Positions 1 to 6,548 of a stretch of DNA of 13,411 nucleotides are shown here, piece by piece. The notes under the pieces were generated by a model, which searched no databases, had not been told where the DNA came from, and saw only the letters and a program-made list of their open reading frames with translations. Position 1 is the first letter of the stretch. Every line of letters starts with the position of its first letter. The DNA lies in contig JAJRYP010000074.1 of NCBI GenBank assembly GCA_024275695.1, positions 1-13,411 of the forward strand, given 5' to 3'. Position numbers and translations under genes: made by a program. Source of the stretch: Patescibacteria group bacterium. Lineage in GTDB: Bacteria; Patescibacteriota; Gracilibacteria; UBA1369; PNNO01.

Positions 1-3000
1 CCCTTCAAGAATTTCAGATAGATCGTCAAGACCTCCATTGTCAGTATCAGGATTGTTGGCATCCGTGTTATATTGGAATAATTCGAGATTATCCGGAAGC
101 CCGTCTCCATCTTTATCTTCGTTGTAGCAATCAAATGATTTAATTACATTTTGAACCATTAACGCGAACTGCGATCTTGTAACAGGCATCATCATCCATT
201 GTTCAAAGAAATTGTTTGTTATCAATAATTGATTGTCCACCCATGTTTTAAAATCTTCCGGTGAAGCGTAAGTTACCGCGAGAAGTTGCTGATTTGTTTG
301 TTCGGGAAAAATATTTTCTTCCTGGGCTTTTAACGCGTAAGGGTAATACCACGGTTTGCTCGCATCGTAATACTTCGAGCTGTCCAGTCCGGCCGCTTCA
401 AGAATTACCTTAACTGCTTCCGCGCGACTTATCTCATATGTAGGCTTAAAGTATCCGGCATCGCCGCCCTCTGCGTATCCGCTAACAATTCCCTGGTTTT
501 TTGCCTCTTCGACGCAATAAAGATATGTTTCCGAAATATCGGTGTCCGGGAATGGATTCAGGTTATAAGTATTTTGAATGTTTTGTTTTGTTTGATCCGA
601 GAATGACCAACAATTTACGCAAGTAATGCCAAGTACCATTTGAACATATTCCTCACGTGTGATTAAATCGTCCGGTCTAATTTTTCCGTCATCGGTACGT
701 GAAATAGTTCCTCTAAGAAGGAGCTGCATAAATGCATCATAGGCAGGATGATCTTTTGGAAGATCGGTAAATAGCTCCGCATCTTTTCTTGTTGGATCGT
801 AACCTGCCTGAATCTCCTCGCCGTCATCAAACCCGTCAGCATCACTGTCGGGAATAATACGATCGGTTCCAATAAAAAGTTCTTCGATATCAGTCAGTCC
901 ATCTTTATCTGTATCATCGGTAAGGCTGCTTTTGGCAAATGCTTTCGGAAAGGCTTTCGGGAATAAGTATCTAAATGCCGAAGTAATTAGATTGAAGTCT
1001 TTAAGCTGTTCCGTTTCTTCGAGTATTTCGAGATTGCCTTGGCTATATCCGATATAGAACTCCGCGAGCTTTAATCCGTTGGAATCCACAATTTCAAAAA
1101 TATAAGGAGCTTTGCTATCGTTTTCATTTTTAATCTGAATAAAATATTCGTCCGCAACAAAAACTTTACCTTCCGGAGTTAGTTTCGCAATTCGTTTAGA
1201 AAACATTCCGCTGTTTTCAAGAATATAAACCGGAGCAGGGGAGTCATCGATGCTTTGTTGTACATAAGCTGTAATATAAGAGCTGCCGCTTACATCTTTC
1301 ACATGAATTCCTTCGAGTTGCAAAGCGTTATCTTCAAAACTATACGAGCTTTCATGGATTTGCGGTGTCGCGATTTTATTTGGAATAATCGCAACACTGG
1401 CAATAATGTTTCCTGTTTGAATTTCAATAATTCCTATTCTCATTGGCCTTGAAGGCAGAGATTCGAATACTTCTGTCTCGTAACTGCTATCTTTAATCAC
1501 AATTTTTCCCGTATCTGAATCAATTTCAGCTATTTCGTTTCCATTCTCATCTTTAACGATATAATTTTGCAAAACCTCCTGAGTATATGTAGGCGGCTCA
1601 ACAACTTCCATTTTATAAGTTAATATGCGAACGCTTTTTTCGTCGCTTGTTATTTCCAATGTGTTTGAAACAATAGTCGTTGGTCTGTTTGTTGAATGTG
1701 CAACAAGAGAGAAATTTCCGGGAGTGCCTGTAGGTCTTATTGAAAAGACAGCTTGTCCTGCAACAAGGTTTAATGTATCCATGCCGGCAATTTCAGCGCG
1801 TTTATTAAGATCGGGTTGAACAATATCAAATTTAATTTGAGTGAATGAATCTGTCAGATTTCTTTCACCTGTTGCATCAAGCGCAGTTGCCGTTACCGTA
1901 TAACTATCCGTTGAATCAAAAGGTACACTGCCGGCGTCATCCTGAAATGTTAATTGTATGGCAGATGTTGCCTCTGCTCCATCCGGCACGCCATCTCCAT
2001 CGGAGTCGATATTGTGCGGGTTGATATCTTCAGTATCAATGATTCCATCTCCATCGCTATCAAGTCCAAGCAGGAAGTTTCCTAAATTATTTCCGCCACC
2101 AAATTCGCTACACGAAGCGGTAAACCCGCTTGCGCTTGTTAAGCTCGCAAGACCGTCAAGGTACTCAACCAGGTAAGGAAGCCATACAAGAAAATTAACA
2201 GCTTCACTTCCATTGGCACTATTTTCCTCTTCTGTTTGCATTTCTTCATCAAGCTGCGCCTTTGGATTCAACCATTCGGCATCTCTATCCGCTACCTGAG
2301 CGTCTTTATTTACAGCGAAATCTATTTCGTCCGCCTTTCCGTCCGCTACAAAATACATGTATTCATAGTCAACATCCGTATCTCCGATAAACGCATCTGT
2401 ATCACGATCCATATATGCTTTAATCGCATAAGCGTGTTTTTCATCAATTGAAAGATTAATCCAGTTCACAGCTTCACTTACCATTGCACGTGAAGTATAT
2501 AACAGAATGTTCTCATCAATATCTTCATACAGATTTTCTTGTTTTTCTATAACTTCCGTCAGTTTCCCCTCAATCTTGGTCGGATCGGCTCCGGGCAGAT
2601 TCATTAAATACTCCTCAAGATCTGTTAACGATTGCACGAAATCTTCACCGGAAGCGCTTTTAAAAGTATTCGGATAAATTATTTTCTGCAATTTGCCATC
2701 TTGATCCTGAAATGCAACATATCTTGGATTATCCGCAGGGAGTGCGTCTATAGATCCGGCTTCAAGCTGTTGCTGTATTGTTTCAAGCGTCGGCTCCTTA
2801 TGATAAGTAATACTTGGCACTTCGGTAACTCCGATGTACGGAGCAGGATGGGTATCGTCGGCCGGTTTAAGTTCCACGCCTTTTGTTTGATTGATTGTTA
2901 TATCAATTTGTTTAACTCCGAGAAACGGAGGATCATTAATAATAAAATGGGTTTTTCTGTTTCCCAGAATGTCACGTCCGATCGTATACCAGTCATTATC

Positions 3001-5013
3001 GTCTATTCGATAATTTAATGAATATTCATCAGCTTCATCGATTTCACCGTCGCCATCGTTATCTTTCACATCAAAGCCCCCGTAAAGATCAAGGATGTCT
3101 TTTAGGGTGATATTTGGATTTGTATATAAAACAATATCTTCCGCCGGCAAATGTTTGTTGCCCGGAAGAGCGATCGAGTTTTTTTCTTCCTCCGTAGAGG
3201 CCGCGTTTAAAGCTGCAAGATATCCGGAAACTTCAGACATATATTGATTAAATCTTGTTTCTTCTCTAAAGTCGTAACAACCTGCGTATGTTAATGCGCT
3301 ATTTGGAATATCTTTCCGTATGCGAGTTCCCATTAAATCGAATAAAGGCTTGTCCGCCATTTCCGGAAAACATCGCTCGGGTGTATCCGCGTTTTCTCCA
3401 AAACAACTGGAATATCCGCTGTTGTCTACACTGGAATCAGCGGTTTCCCTATGATAAACACGATTTGCTTCAATAACCTGACCTACCAAGTCATCCGTAC
3501 CATTACCTCCTCTGAAAAGTGTACATTCTTGCGCACTTTCAAGTTCCAGCGCGGGCTTTCCGTTAAAGTAAACAATATCGCGAGTTCCAAGGTTAGGATC
3601 GTTATATGGTTTTTTTGAATAATTAGTAAAATTATATGTTGATAAATTTGCGGTGGTATTATTCTCGAATGTAATTTCTCCGGTAAGCTGCGCGCTTTCA
3701 ATTATAGGAATCGGATCCTGCAGCTCTTCAACTATTTCATCTACTCTTTTTTCAATAGCATCATTGACTTTTCGTAAATATTCCTGCGCATGCAAATCTT
3801 TAATTGCAATTAAGGAAGCAGGGGAATCGTATTCATTATATCGACCAATTCCATCAACAATGTCGTTTGAAGTTTGAATGTAATTTCTAAGTAGCTCGGG
3901 ATATTTCATTGCATATGAAAGAATGATGTTTCTTGAAAGAACGTCAGGGAGACTGTCGAAAAGCTCCGCTGTTTCTTCATCGAGATTTTCAGGATTAGTC
4001 CCGGCATCTTCATCAATTAATCCGTCACCATCATCATCTATACCGTTTTCCAAATCCTCATCGATAAATCCATCAAGATCATCATCAAGGCCGTCTCCTT
4101 CTCCCTGCTTGCCAACTCCCGCAAGTTTTTTCAAAAGAGTCTTGGTGAATCTCATGTATGAAATATCTTCAAGATACTTTGTATAATTTTCGTATCTTGG
4201 ATATGAATCTTTATCGATTAGTTCCTGTTCCCAATAAATATCTGCAAATAAGAGTTTACGATTGTATTTATAACAATCCAGTCCGGCAGTCGGACACTCC
4301 AGAAGATCCGGCGCGTCATCATTAATAAAATCTTCATGGCCGATATGAAATAAATGATTTTTATCAAAGTAGCCGGCCAGAGCGCTTCCCGTATCAACAT
4401 CGAGTTCCGGCGGATTGATTACACCGTGCCACACTTCTACTCTTGGAAATAAGACATCTTTGTTTCTTTCGAATTCATTTGAACGTGCGTTATAAATATA
4501 TGCCTTTTCTTCAAAGTCGGTATATGGATACATGCTTACAAAACGATATCCGTTTTTATTTACAACAGGAAGAGGAACGTCTCCGATAATAATCACTCCA
4601 TCGAGTTGACTTCGTTTTTCATCTTTTCCGTCCCCTTTAAAATATAGAGTTTCAAGTGCTTGTGAAATTTCCACCGGACTTTGATTTTTTGAAACGCGTA
4701 AGATGAGAGAACGTGTAAACGGTTGAGATAGTTGTGCATCTCTTGCAAATCTGTAAATTCGATCACGAAGAGTCAATTCATTCAGATATCCGGCGTACTC
4801 GGATGTTAGTCCCGTGTATTGTTGGTTGTTTTCAAGAAGGCTGTCTTCCACAAGAACGGCAATTAGTGAAGTTACTTCGGTTGGCTCGTTAGTTTGATTG
4901 CCGCCGAATTGCGCACTTGCGAAAGGAACGTTTAGTAGTTGAACGCCAAGTATTACGGGGATTAATAGCCCCGCAATTAATCTTGTTAATTTGTTTTTTT
5001 GTTTTTTTGCCAT
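1..5013 (-). CDS. Giant secreted S-layer-homology (SLH) surface protein, 3' end outside window
   Basis: An uninterrupted reading frame of 1671 codons starts at the ATG at 5013 and is still open at base 1, so the C-terminus is missing. Residues 1-34 form a Sec signal peptide: a Lys-rich start, a hydrophobic core (12-31), and a likely AxA cleavage site after A34. Residues 35-290 form a first domain containing DGVIIIGDVPLP (138-149) and HLFHIGHEDF (220-229), discussed in the findings. Asp-rich DxDGxxDE calcium-type repeats lie at about 305-339 and 652-660. Residues 340-970 contain Cys pairs and no domain I recognise. Thrombospondin-3-like DSDGDG repeats lie at 984-1015 and are followed by Ig-like beta-rich sequence (about 1016-1115). 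A second DTDKDG block at 1368-1411 leads into three SLH repeats (about 1414-1625), and another DKDGDG repeat follows from 1633. It is probably exported and held on the cell surface by the SLH domains, with calcium stiffening the stalk. Substrate or partner is unknown. Confidence 0.93.
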   Translation of the reverse strand, partial: MAKKQKNKLTRLIAGLLIPVILGVQLLNVPFASAQFGGNQTNEPTEVTSLIAVLVEDSLLENNQQYTGLTSEYAGYLNELTLRDRIYRFARDAQLSQPFTRSLILRVSKNQSPVEISQALETLYFKGDGKDEKRSQLDGVIIIGDVPLPVVNKNGYRFVSMYPYTDFEEKAYIYNARSNEFERNKDVLFPRVEVWHGVINPPELDVDTGSALAGYFDKNHLFHIGHEDFINDDAPDLLECPTAGLDCYKYNRKLLFADIYWEQELIDKDSYPRYENYTKYLEDISYMRFTKTLLKKLAGVGKQGEGDGLDDDLDGFIDEDLENGIDDDGDGLIDEDAGTNPENLDEETAELFDSLPDVLSRNIILSYAMKYPELLRNYIQTSNDIVDGIGRYNEYDSPASLIAIKDLHAQEYLRKVNDAIEKRVDEIVEELQDPIPIIESAQLTGEITFENNTTANLSTYNFTNYSKKPYNDPNLGTRDIVYFNGKPALELESAQECTLFRGGNGTDDLVGQVIEANRVYHRETADSSVDNSGYSSCFGENADTPERCFPEMADKPLFDLMGTRIRKDIPNSALTYAGCYDFREETRFNQYMSEVSGYLAALNAASTEEEKNSIALPGNKHLPAEDIVLYTNPNITLKDILDLYGGFDVKDNDGDGEIDEADEYSLNYRIDDNDWYTIGRDILGNRKTHFIINDPPFLGVKQIDITINQTKGVELKPADDTHPAPYIGVTEVPSITYHKEPTLETIQQQLEAGSIDALPADNPRYVAFQDQDGKLQKIIYPNTFKSASGEDFVQSLTDLEEYLMNLPGADPTKIEGKLTEVIEKQENLYEDIDENILLYTSRAMVSEAVNWINLSIDEKHAYAIKAYMDRDTDAFIGDTDVDYEYMYFVADGKADEIDFAVNKDAQVADRDAEWLNPKAQLDEEMQTEEENSANGSEAVNFLVWLPYLVEYLDGLASLTSASGFTASCSEFGGGNNLGNFLLGLDSDGDGIIDTEDINPHNIDSDGDGVPDGAEATSAIQLTFQDDAGSVPFDSTDSYTVTATALDATGERNLTDSFTQIKFDIVQPDLNKRAEIAGMDTLNLVAGQAVFSIRPTGTPGNFSLVAHSTNRPTTIVSNTLEITSDEKSVRILTYKMEVVEPPTYTQEVLQNYIVKDENGNEIAEIDSDTGKIVIKDSSYETEVFESLPSRPMRIGIIEIQTGNIIASVAIIPNKIATPQIHESSYSFEDNALQLEGIHVKDVSGSSYITAYVQQSIDDSPAPVYILENSGMFSKRIAKLTPEGKVFVADEYFIQIKNENDSKAPYIFEIVDSNGLKLAEFYIGYSQGNLEILEETEQLKDFNLITSAFRYLFPKAFPKAFAKSSLTDDTDKDGLTDIEELFIGTDRIIPDSDADGFDDGEEIQAGYDPTRKDAELFTDLPKDHPAYDAFMQLLLRGTISRTDDGKIRPDDLITREEYVQMVLGITCVNCWSFSDQTKQNIQNTYNLNPFPDTDISETYLYCVEEAKNQGIVSGYAEGGDAGYFKPTYEISRAEAVKVILEAAGLDSSKYYDASKPWYYPYALKAQEENIFPEQTNQQLLAVTYASPEDFKTWVDNQLLITNNFFEQWMMMPVTRSQFALMVQNVIKSFDCYNEDKDGDGLPDNLELFQYNTDANNPDTDNGGLDDLSEILEG
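139..774 (-). repeat. Three consecutive SLH domain repeats within the giant protein
   Basis: The segment encodes residues of about 1414-1625. Repeat 1 runs from FTDLPKDHPAYDAF to ITREEYVQMV. Repeat 2 starts at FPDTDISETYLYCVEEA, has the diagnostic GIVSGY...GYFKP core, and ends with ISRAEAVKVI. Repeat 3 is more divergent, from YYDASKPWYYPYALKA to VTRSQFALMV. All three keep the Thr/Ser-Arg of the TRAE motif that in characterised SLH proteins contacts the secondary cell wall polymer. Repeats 1 and 2 are separated by a stretch containing a CxxC (C1465, C1468). Three tandem SLH repeats are the usual anchoring unit of S-layer proteins. Confidence 0.85.
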
Positions 5014-5048
5014 TTAATACGTCTTTATGCGCTTCAAAATATCTATAT

Positions 5049-5057
5049 ATTTTAGCA
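5049..5057 (-). promoter_or_regulatory. Extended -10 promoter for the SLH surface protein gene
   Basis: On the minus strand this reads TGCTAAAAT, a TGn-extended -10 element. No good -35 box is seen 17 bases upstream, which is usual for extended -10 promoters. It would start a transcript near 5042 with a leader of about 29 bases before the ATG at 5013. The leader contains no Shine-Dalgarno sequence. The site sits just past the terminator of the DUF2335 unit, which supports an independent transcript for the SLH gene. Confidence 0.5.
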
Positions 5058-5067
5058 TAAATAAGGC

Positions 5068-5092
5068 AAAAAAGACAGCTTCAACGGGCTGT
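5068..5092 (-). terminator. Rho-independent terminator of the DUF2335 unit
   Basis: Read on the minus strand, ACAGC and GCTGT form a 5-bp stem around an 8-base loop. One C and six Ts follow. A competing hairpin, TTCAAC-AGCCC-GTTGAA, overlaps it. The site lies about 55 bases behind the stop codon of the DUF2335 gene and just before the SLH gene promoter. The stem is short, so termination may be partial. Confidence 0.5.
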
Positions 5093-5145
5093 TGAAATAT
5101 CAAATTGATTGCGCTATTTTTAAAATATTTTTTAAGTATGTTGTA

Positions 5146-5580
5146 TTAACCTCTATTCATTTCTTTTTCTTTTCTGATTCTCTCATTTTTCCTTTGTATT
5201 GACCCATATACGAATACACCAACTAAGCTCCCCAGATCAATTGCCGCAATAATTCCCGCAAGAACTTGTAATTTTAAATATGCACAAAATGCAACCACTG
5301 CAAAACCGGATAAGCCTATTAAAAGACCATAATTTAAACCTTTATTTGAATTCTTTATGCCGGAATCAATCACCTTTTTTTCCAATTTTTGTCTATGAGC
5401 AGCCTGTTCTTCCGCCATTTTAATGATTCGTTCCGCTGCTCCTGGTGCAATTTGTTCATATTTAGCTAAATCGCTTGGTTGAGGTAGCGGTCCTGAAAAA
5501 GAAACAGTTTGTTGTGTAACTATCGTGTTTTGTCTTGATTGAGTTGATAGTTTTTTATGTTTCTTTTTGCCCATATTCAT
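5146..5580 (-). CDS. DUF2335-type two-helix membrane protein
   Basis: This encodes 144 residues. The Lys-rich N-terminus is followed by a signature segment at 27-67, SFSGPLPQPSDLAKYEQIAP then GAAERIIKMAEEQ and AHRQ, which I recognise as the DUF2335 family of predicted membrane proteins. Two hydrophobic helices follow (about 83-101 and 106-126) with a very short turn, so both the soluble head and the basic tail (129-144, Arg/Lys/Glu-rich) should face the same side, probably the cytoplasm. No biochemical function is established for the family as far as I know. It overlaps the 3' end of the upstream small gene by 26 bases, so translation is probably coupled. A second ATG at 5574 (MGKKKH) could be the real start; it would shorten the overlap to 20 bases. 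No Shine-Dalgarno sequence decides between them. Family assignment is from memory of the motif, not from a search. Confidence 0.85.
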   Translation of the reverse strand: MNMGKKKHKKLSTQSRQNTIVTQQTVSFSGPLPQPSDLAKYEQIAPGAAERIIKMAEEQAAHRQKLEKKVIDSGIKNSNKGLNYGLLIGLSGFAVVAFCAYLKLQVLAGIIAAIDLGSLVGVFVYGSIQRKNERIRKEKEMNRG

Positions 5581-5770
5581 TCATGCTGTTAAGTAGATCA
5601 TTTCCCACCGCTTCCCAGTCATTTCTTAATGCTTTTATATCAGCTTCTGCAGGTGTTGCATTCTCATTGTAAATCTGAAGATTACTCCCAATATCTAAAG
5701 TATGGGCCATACCCCCAATGAAGGTGGGCACTGCATATAAATACGAAGTTTGTCTGGTTATGTCACCCAT
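5555..5770 (-). CDS. Small conserved-looking protein paired with DUF2335 gene
   Basis: This encodes 71 residues with no signal peptide and no membrane segment. The sequence has a Tyr-rich start (TSYLYAVPTFIGGMA), a likely turn (IYNENATP), and an amphipathic helix with a LRNDWEAVGNDL motif. I recognise this kind of small protein as a frequent neighbour of DUF2335 genes but know of no assigned function. Its 3' end overlaps the DUF2335 gene by 26 bases in another frame. It also has its own promoter upstream, so it is the first gene of a two-gene unit. The conserved-looking composition and the tight overlap argue that it is a real gene despite its size. A toxin-antitoxin-like or membrane-effector/regulator role is speculation. 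Confidence 0.75.
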   Translation of the reverse strand: MGDITRQTSYLYAVPTFIGGMAHTLDIGSNLQIYNENATPAEADIKALRNDWEAVGNDLLNSMNEYGQKET

Positions 5771-5804
5771 AATTTAATAAATAATATGCAATGTAGGGTT
5801 AACT

Positions 5805-5832
5805 ATTTTATCAAAAATATAAGAAATAGCAA
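5805..5832 (-). promoter_or_regulatory. Promoter of the small-protein/DUF2335 unit
   Basis: The minus strand reads TTGCTA, 16 bases, then TAAAAT, with TGA directly before the -10 box, giving a TGn-extended -10. The predicted start is near 5798, with a leader of about 28 bases before the ATG at 5770. The leader is AT-rich and has no Shine-Dalgarno sequence. Confidence 0.5.
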
Positions 5833-5885
5833 TATCTAAGAATAAAATACATTCTTTCTTGGAAATTAACAATTGTTTTATAAAA
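5833..5885. other. AT-rich spacer between pilus terminator and DUF2335 promoter
   Basis: No gene is seen. The only structure is a 6-bp inverted repeat AAGAAT...ATTCTT (about 5838-5856) and a 10-bp palindrome AACAATTGTT (5868-5877). In such AT-rich sequence either could be chance. Confidence 0.3.
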
Positions 5886-5912
5886 ATTTTAAGTGGTCCG
5901 ACCACCTAAAAT
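5886..5912 (-). terminator. 27-base palindrome: second terminator or operator
   Basis: The plus strand has arms ATTTTAAGTGGTC and GACCACCTAAAAT around a single C. In minus-strand RNA the one mismatch becomes a G-U pair, giving a 12-bp stem with a CGG loop followed by five Us, so it can act as a second terminator behind the prepilin gene. The core GTGGTCCGACCAC also looks like an operator; the TGGTCCGA part is shared with the E. coli FadR site. The two readings are not exclusive. The palindrome is about 75 bases upstream of the DUF2335-unit -10 region. Confidence 0.5.
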
Positions 5913-5915
5913 AAT

Positions 5916-5961
5916 AAAAAAGCCGGCTTGTGGCTGTAGGAAGCGACAAATCGACTTTTTT
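5916..5961 (-). terminator. Rho-independent terminator of the pilus/prepilin transcript
   Basis: It starts 11 bases past the prepilin stop codon. On the minus strand AAAAAAGTCG pairs with CGGCTTTTTT over 10 bp (one G-U), and the descending arm ends in six Ts. An inner palindrome AAGCCGGCTT gives an alternative shorter hairpin before the same T-run. It fits the end of the pilus operon. Confidence 0.6.
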
Positions 5962-5971
5962 AATTGTAGGA

Positions 5972-6469
5972 TTATTGTACTTCAATATAATAAGTACAAT
6001 CTGATGTACATGATGTATCCGGGGGAGTTGTTCCTGATACCGATGTTGGATCTACAGTACTATTATTTGTTTGTGCTAGTTCCATCTCGGTTGCAAGAAT
6101 GTACTGTGCAACTGCTGGATCACCTATATATTTATAATAATATTCTCCATTTTGTACACAAGTGAGACTTGCGTCACTGCGTCCTTTTGATGGATCTTCA
6201 GGTATATTTCCGCCTGAGAAATAATTAATAGCCTTTGCACCAAATATTTCGCTAATACATCCATCACCAACATTTGGCGGATATGCTCCATTATCAGCAT
6301 TCCAAGCTTCTATCGCAGTAGCAATAGAGCTTATATTAAGAATTCTGGCACTGTCTCGCGCTTTCCCCGGAGCGTTCAGAATTGTTGGAAGAAGCGCTGC
6401 CGAAAGGATACCAATAATCGCAATTACAATAAGTAACTCGATTAAGGTGAAACCTTTTTTAGTTTTCAT
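5972..6469 (-). CDS. Type IV prepilin-like protein (N-terminal methylation motif)
   Basis: This encodes 165 residues from the chosen ATG at 6469. The protein starts with a short basic leader MKTKKG, cleaved before the Phe of FTLIELLIVIAIIGILSAAL. This is the classic class III prepilin signal with Glu at mature position 5 and a hydrophobic helix that serves both as membrane anchor and pilus core. The rest (WNADNGAYPP, then a soluble domain) is like other pseudopilins and pilins, with Cys residues near GDGC, LTC and TSCTSDC that could form a C-terminal disulfide loop. Earlier in-frame ATGs at 6517 and 6502 would add up to 16 residues. The first lies inside the promoter and the second sits at the predicted transcription start, so 6469 is preferred. 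It is the only pilin gene here, behind pilC and followed by a terminator. Major versus minor pilin cannot be told. Confidence 0.93.
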   Translation of the reverse strand: MKTKKGFTLIELLIVIAIIGILSAALLPTILNAPGKARDSARILNISSIATAIEAWNADNGAYPPNVGDGCISEIFGAKAINYFSGGNIPEDPSKGRSDASLTCVQNGEYYYKYIGDPAVAQYILATEMELAQTNNSTVDPTSVSGTTPPDTSCTSDCTYYIEVQ

Positions 6470-6508
6470 AGAAATTTGGTTATATATTATTAGTTCTTTC
6501 ATTGAATC

Positions 6509-6537
6509 ATTATACAATAATGTGAATTCTGTGTAAA
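6509..6537 (-). promoter_or_regulatory. Separate near-consensus promoter for the prepilin gene
   Basis: The minus strand reads TTTACA, 17 bases, then TATAAT, ending just upstream of the prepilin and starting only 12 bases after the pilC stop codon. The predicted start of transcription is 6502, with a 33-base leader to the ATG at 6469. A strong private promoter fits the need for many more pilin copies than assembly proteins. Confidence 0.65.
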
Positions 6538-6548
6538 TTTTTTATTTC

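Noticed and set aside
2632..3018. Plus-strand frame of 128 codons, the longest one opposing the SLH gene
   Set aside because: It has no recognisable domain, no promoter and unusual composition (many Ile, Cys, Arg). The minus-strand frame continues through it without a stop and keeps typical protein composition.
3923..4186. Plus-strand frame of 87 codons rich in Ser and Pro
   Set aside because: It is antisense to the Asp-rich calcium-repeat part of the giant SLH gene; GAT/GAC-rich repeats read backwards give Ser/Ile-rich nonsense. The sense frame is continuous and has clear domains.
5893..6165. Plus-strand frame of 90 codons overlapping the prepilin end and its terminator
   Set aside because: It is antisense to the prepilin's C-terminus and begins inside the terminator hairpins; the encoded sequence looks like random translation.
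5971..6517. Prepilin start at 6517
   Set aside because: That start lies within the promoter spacer and -10 region and gives an odd 22-residue leader; the MKTKKG leader from 6469 matches prepilin signals.
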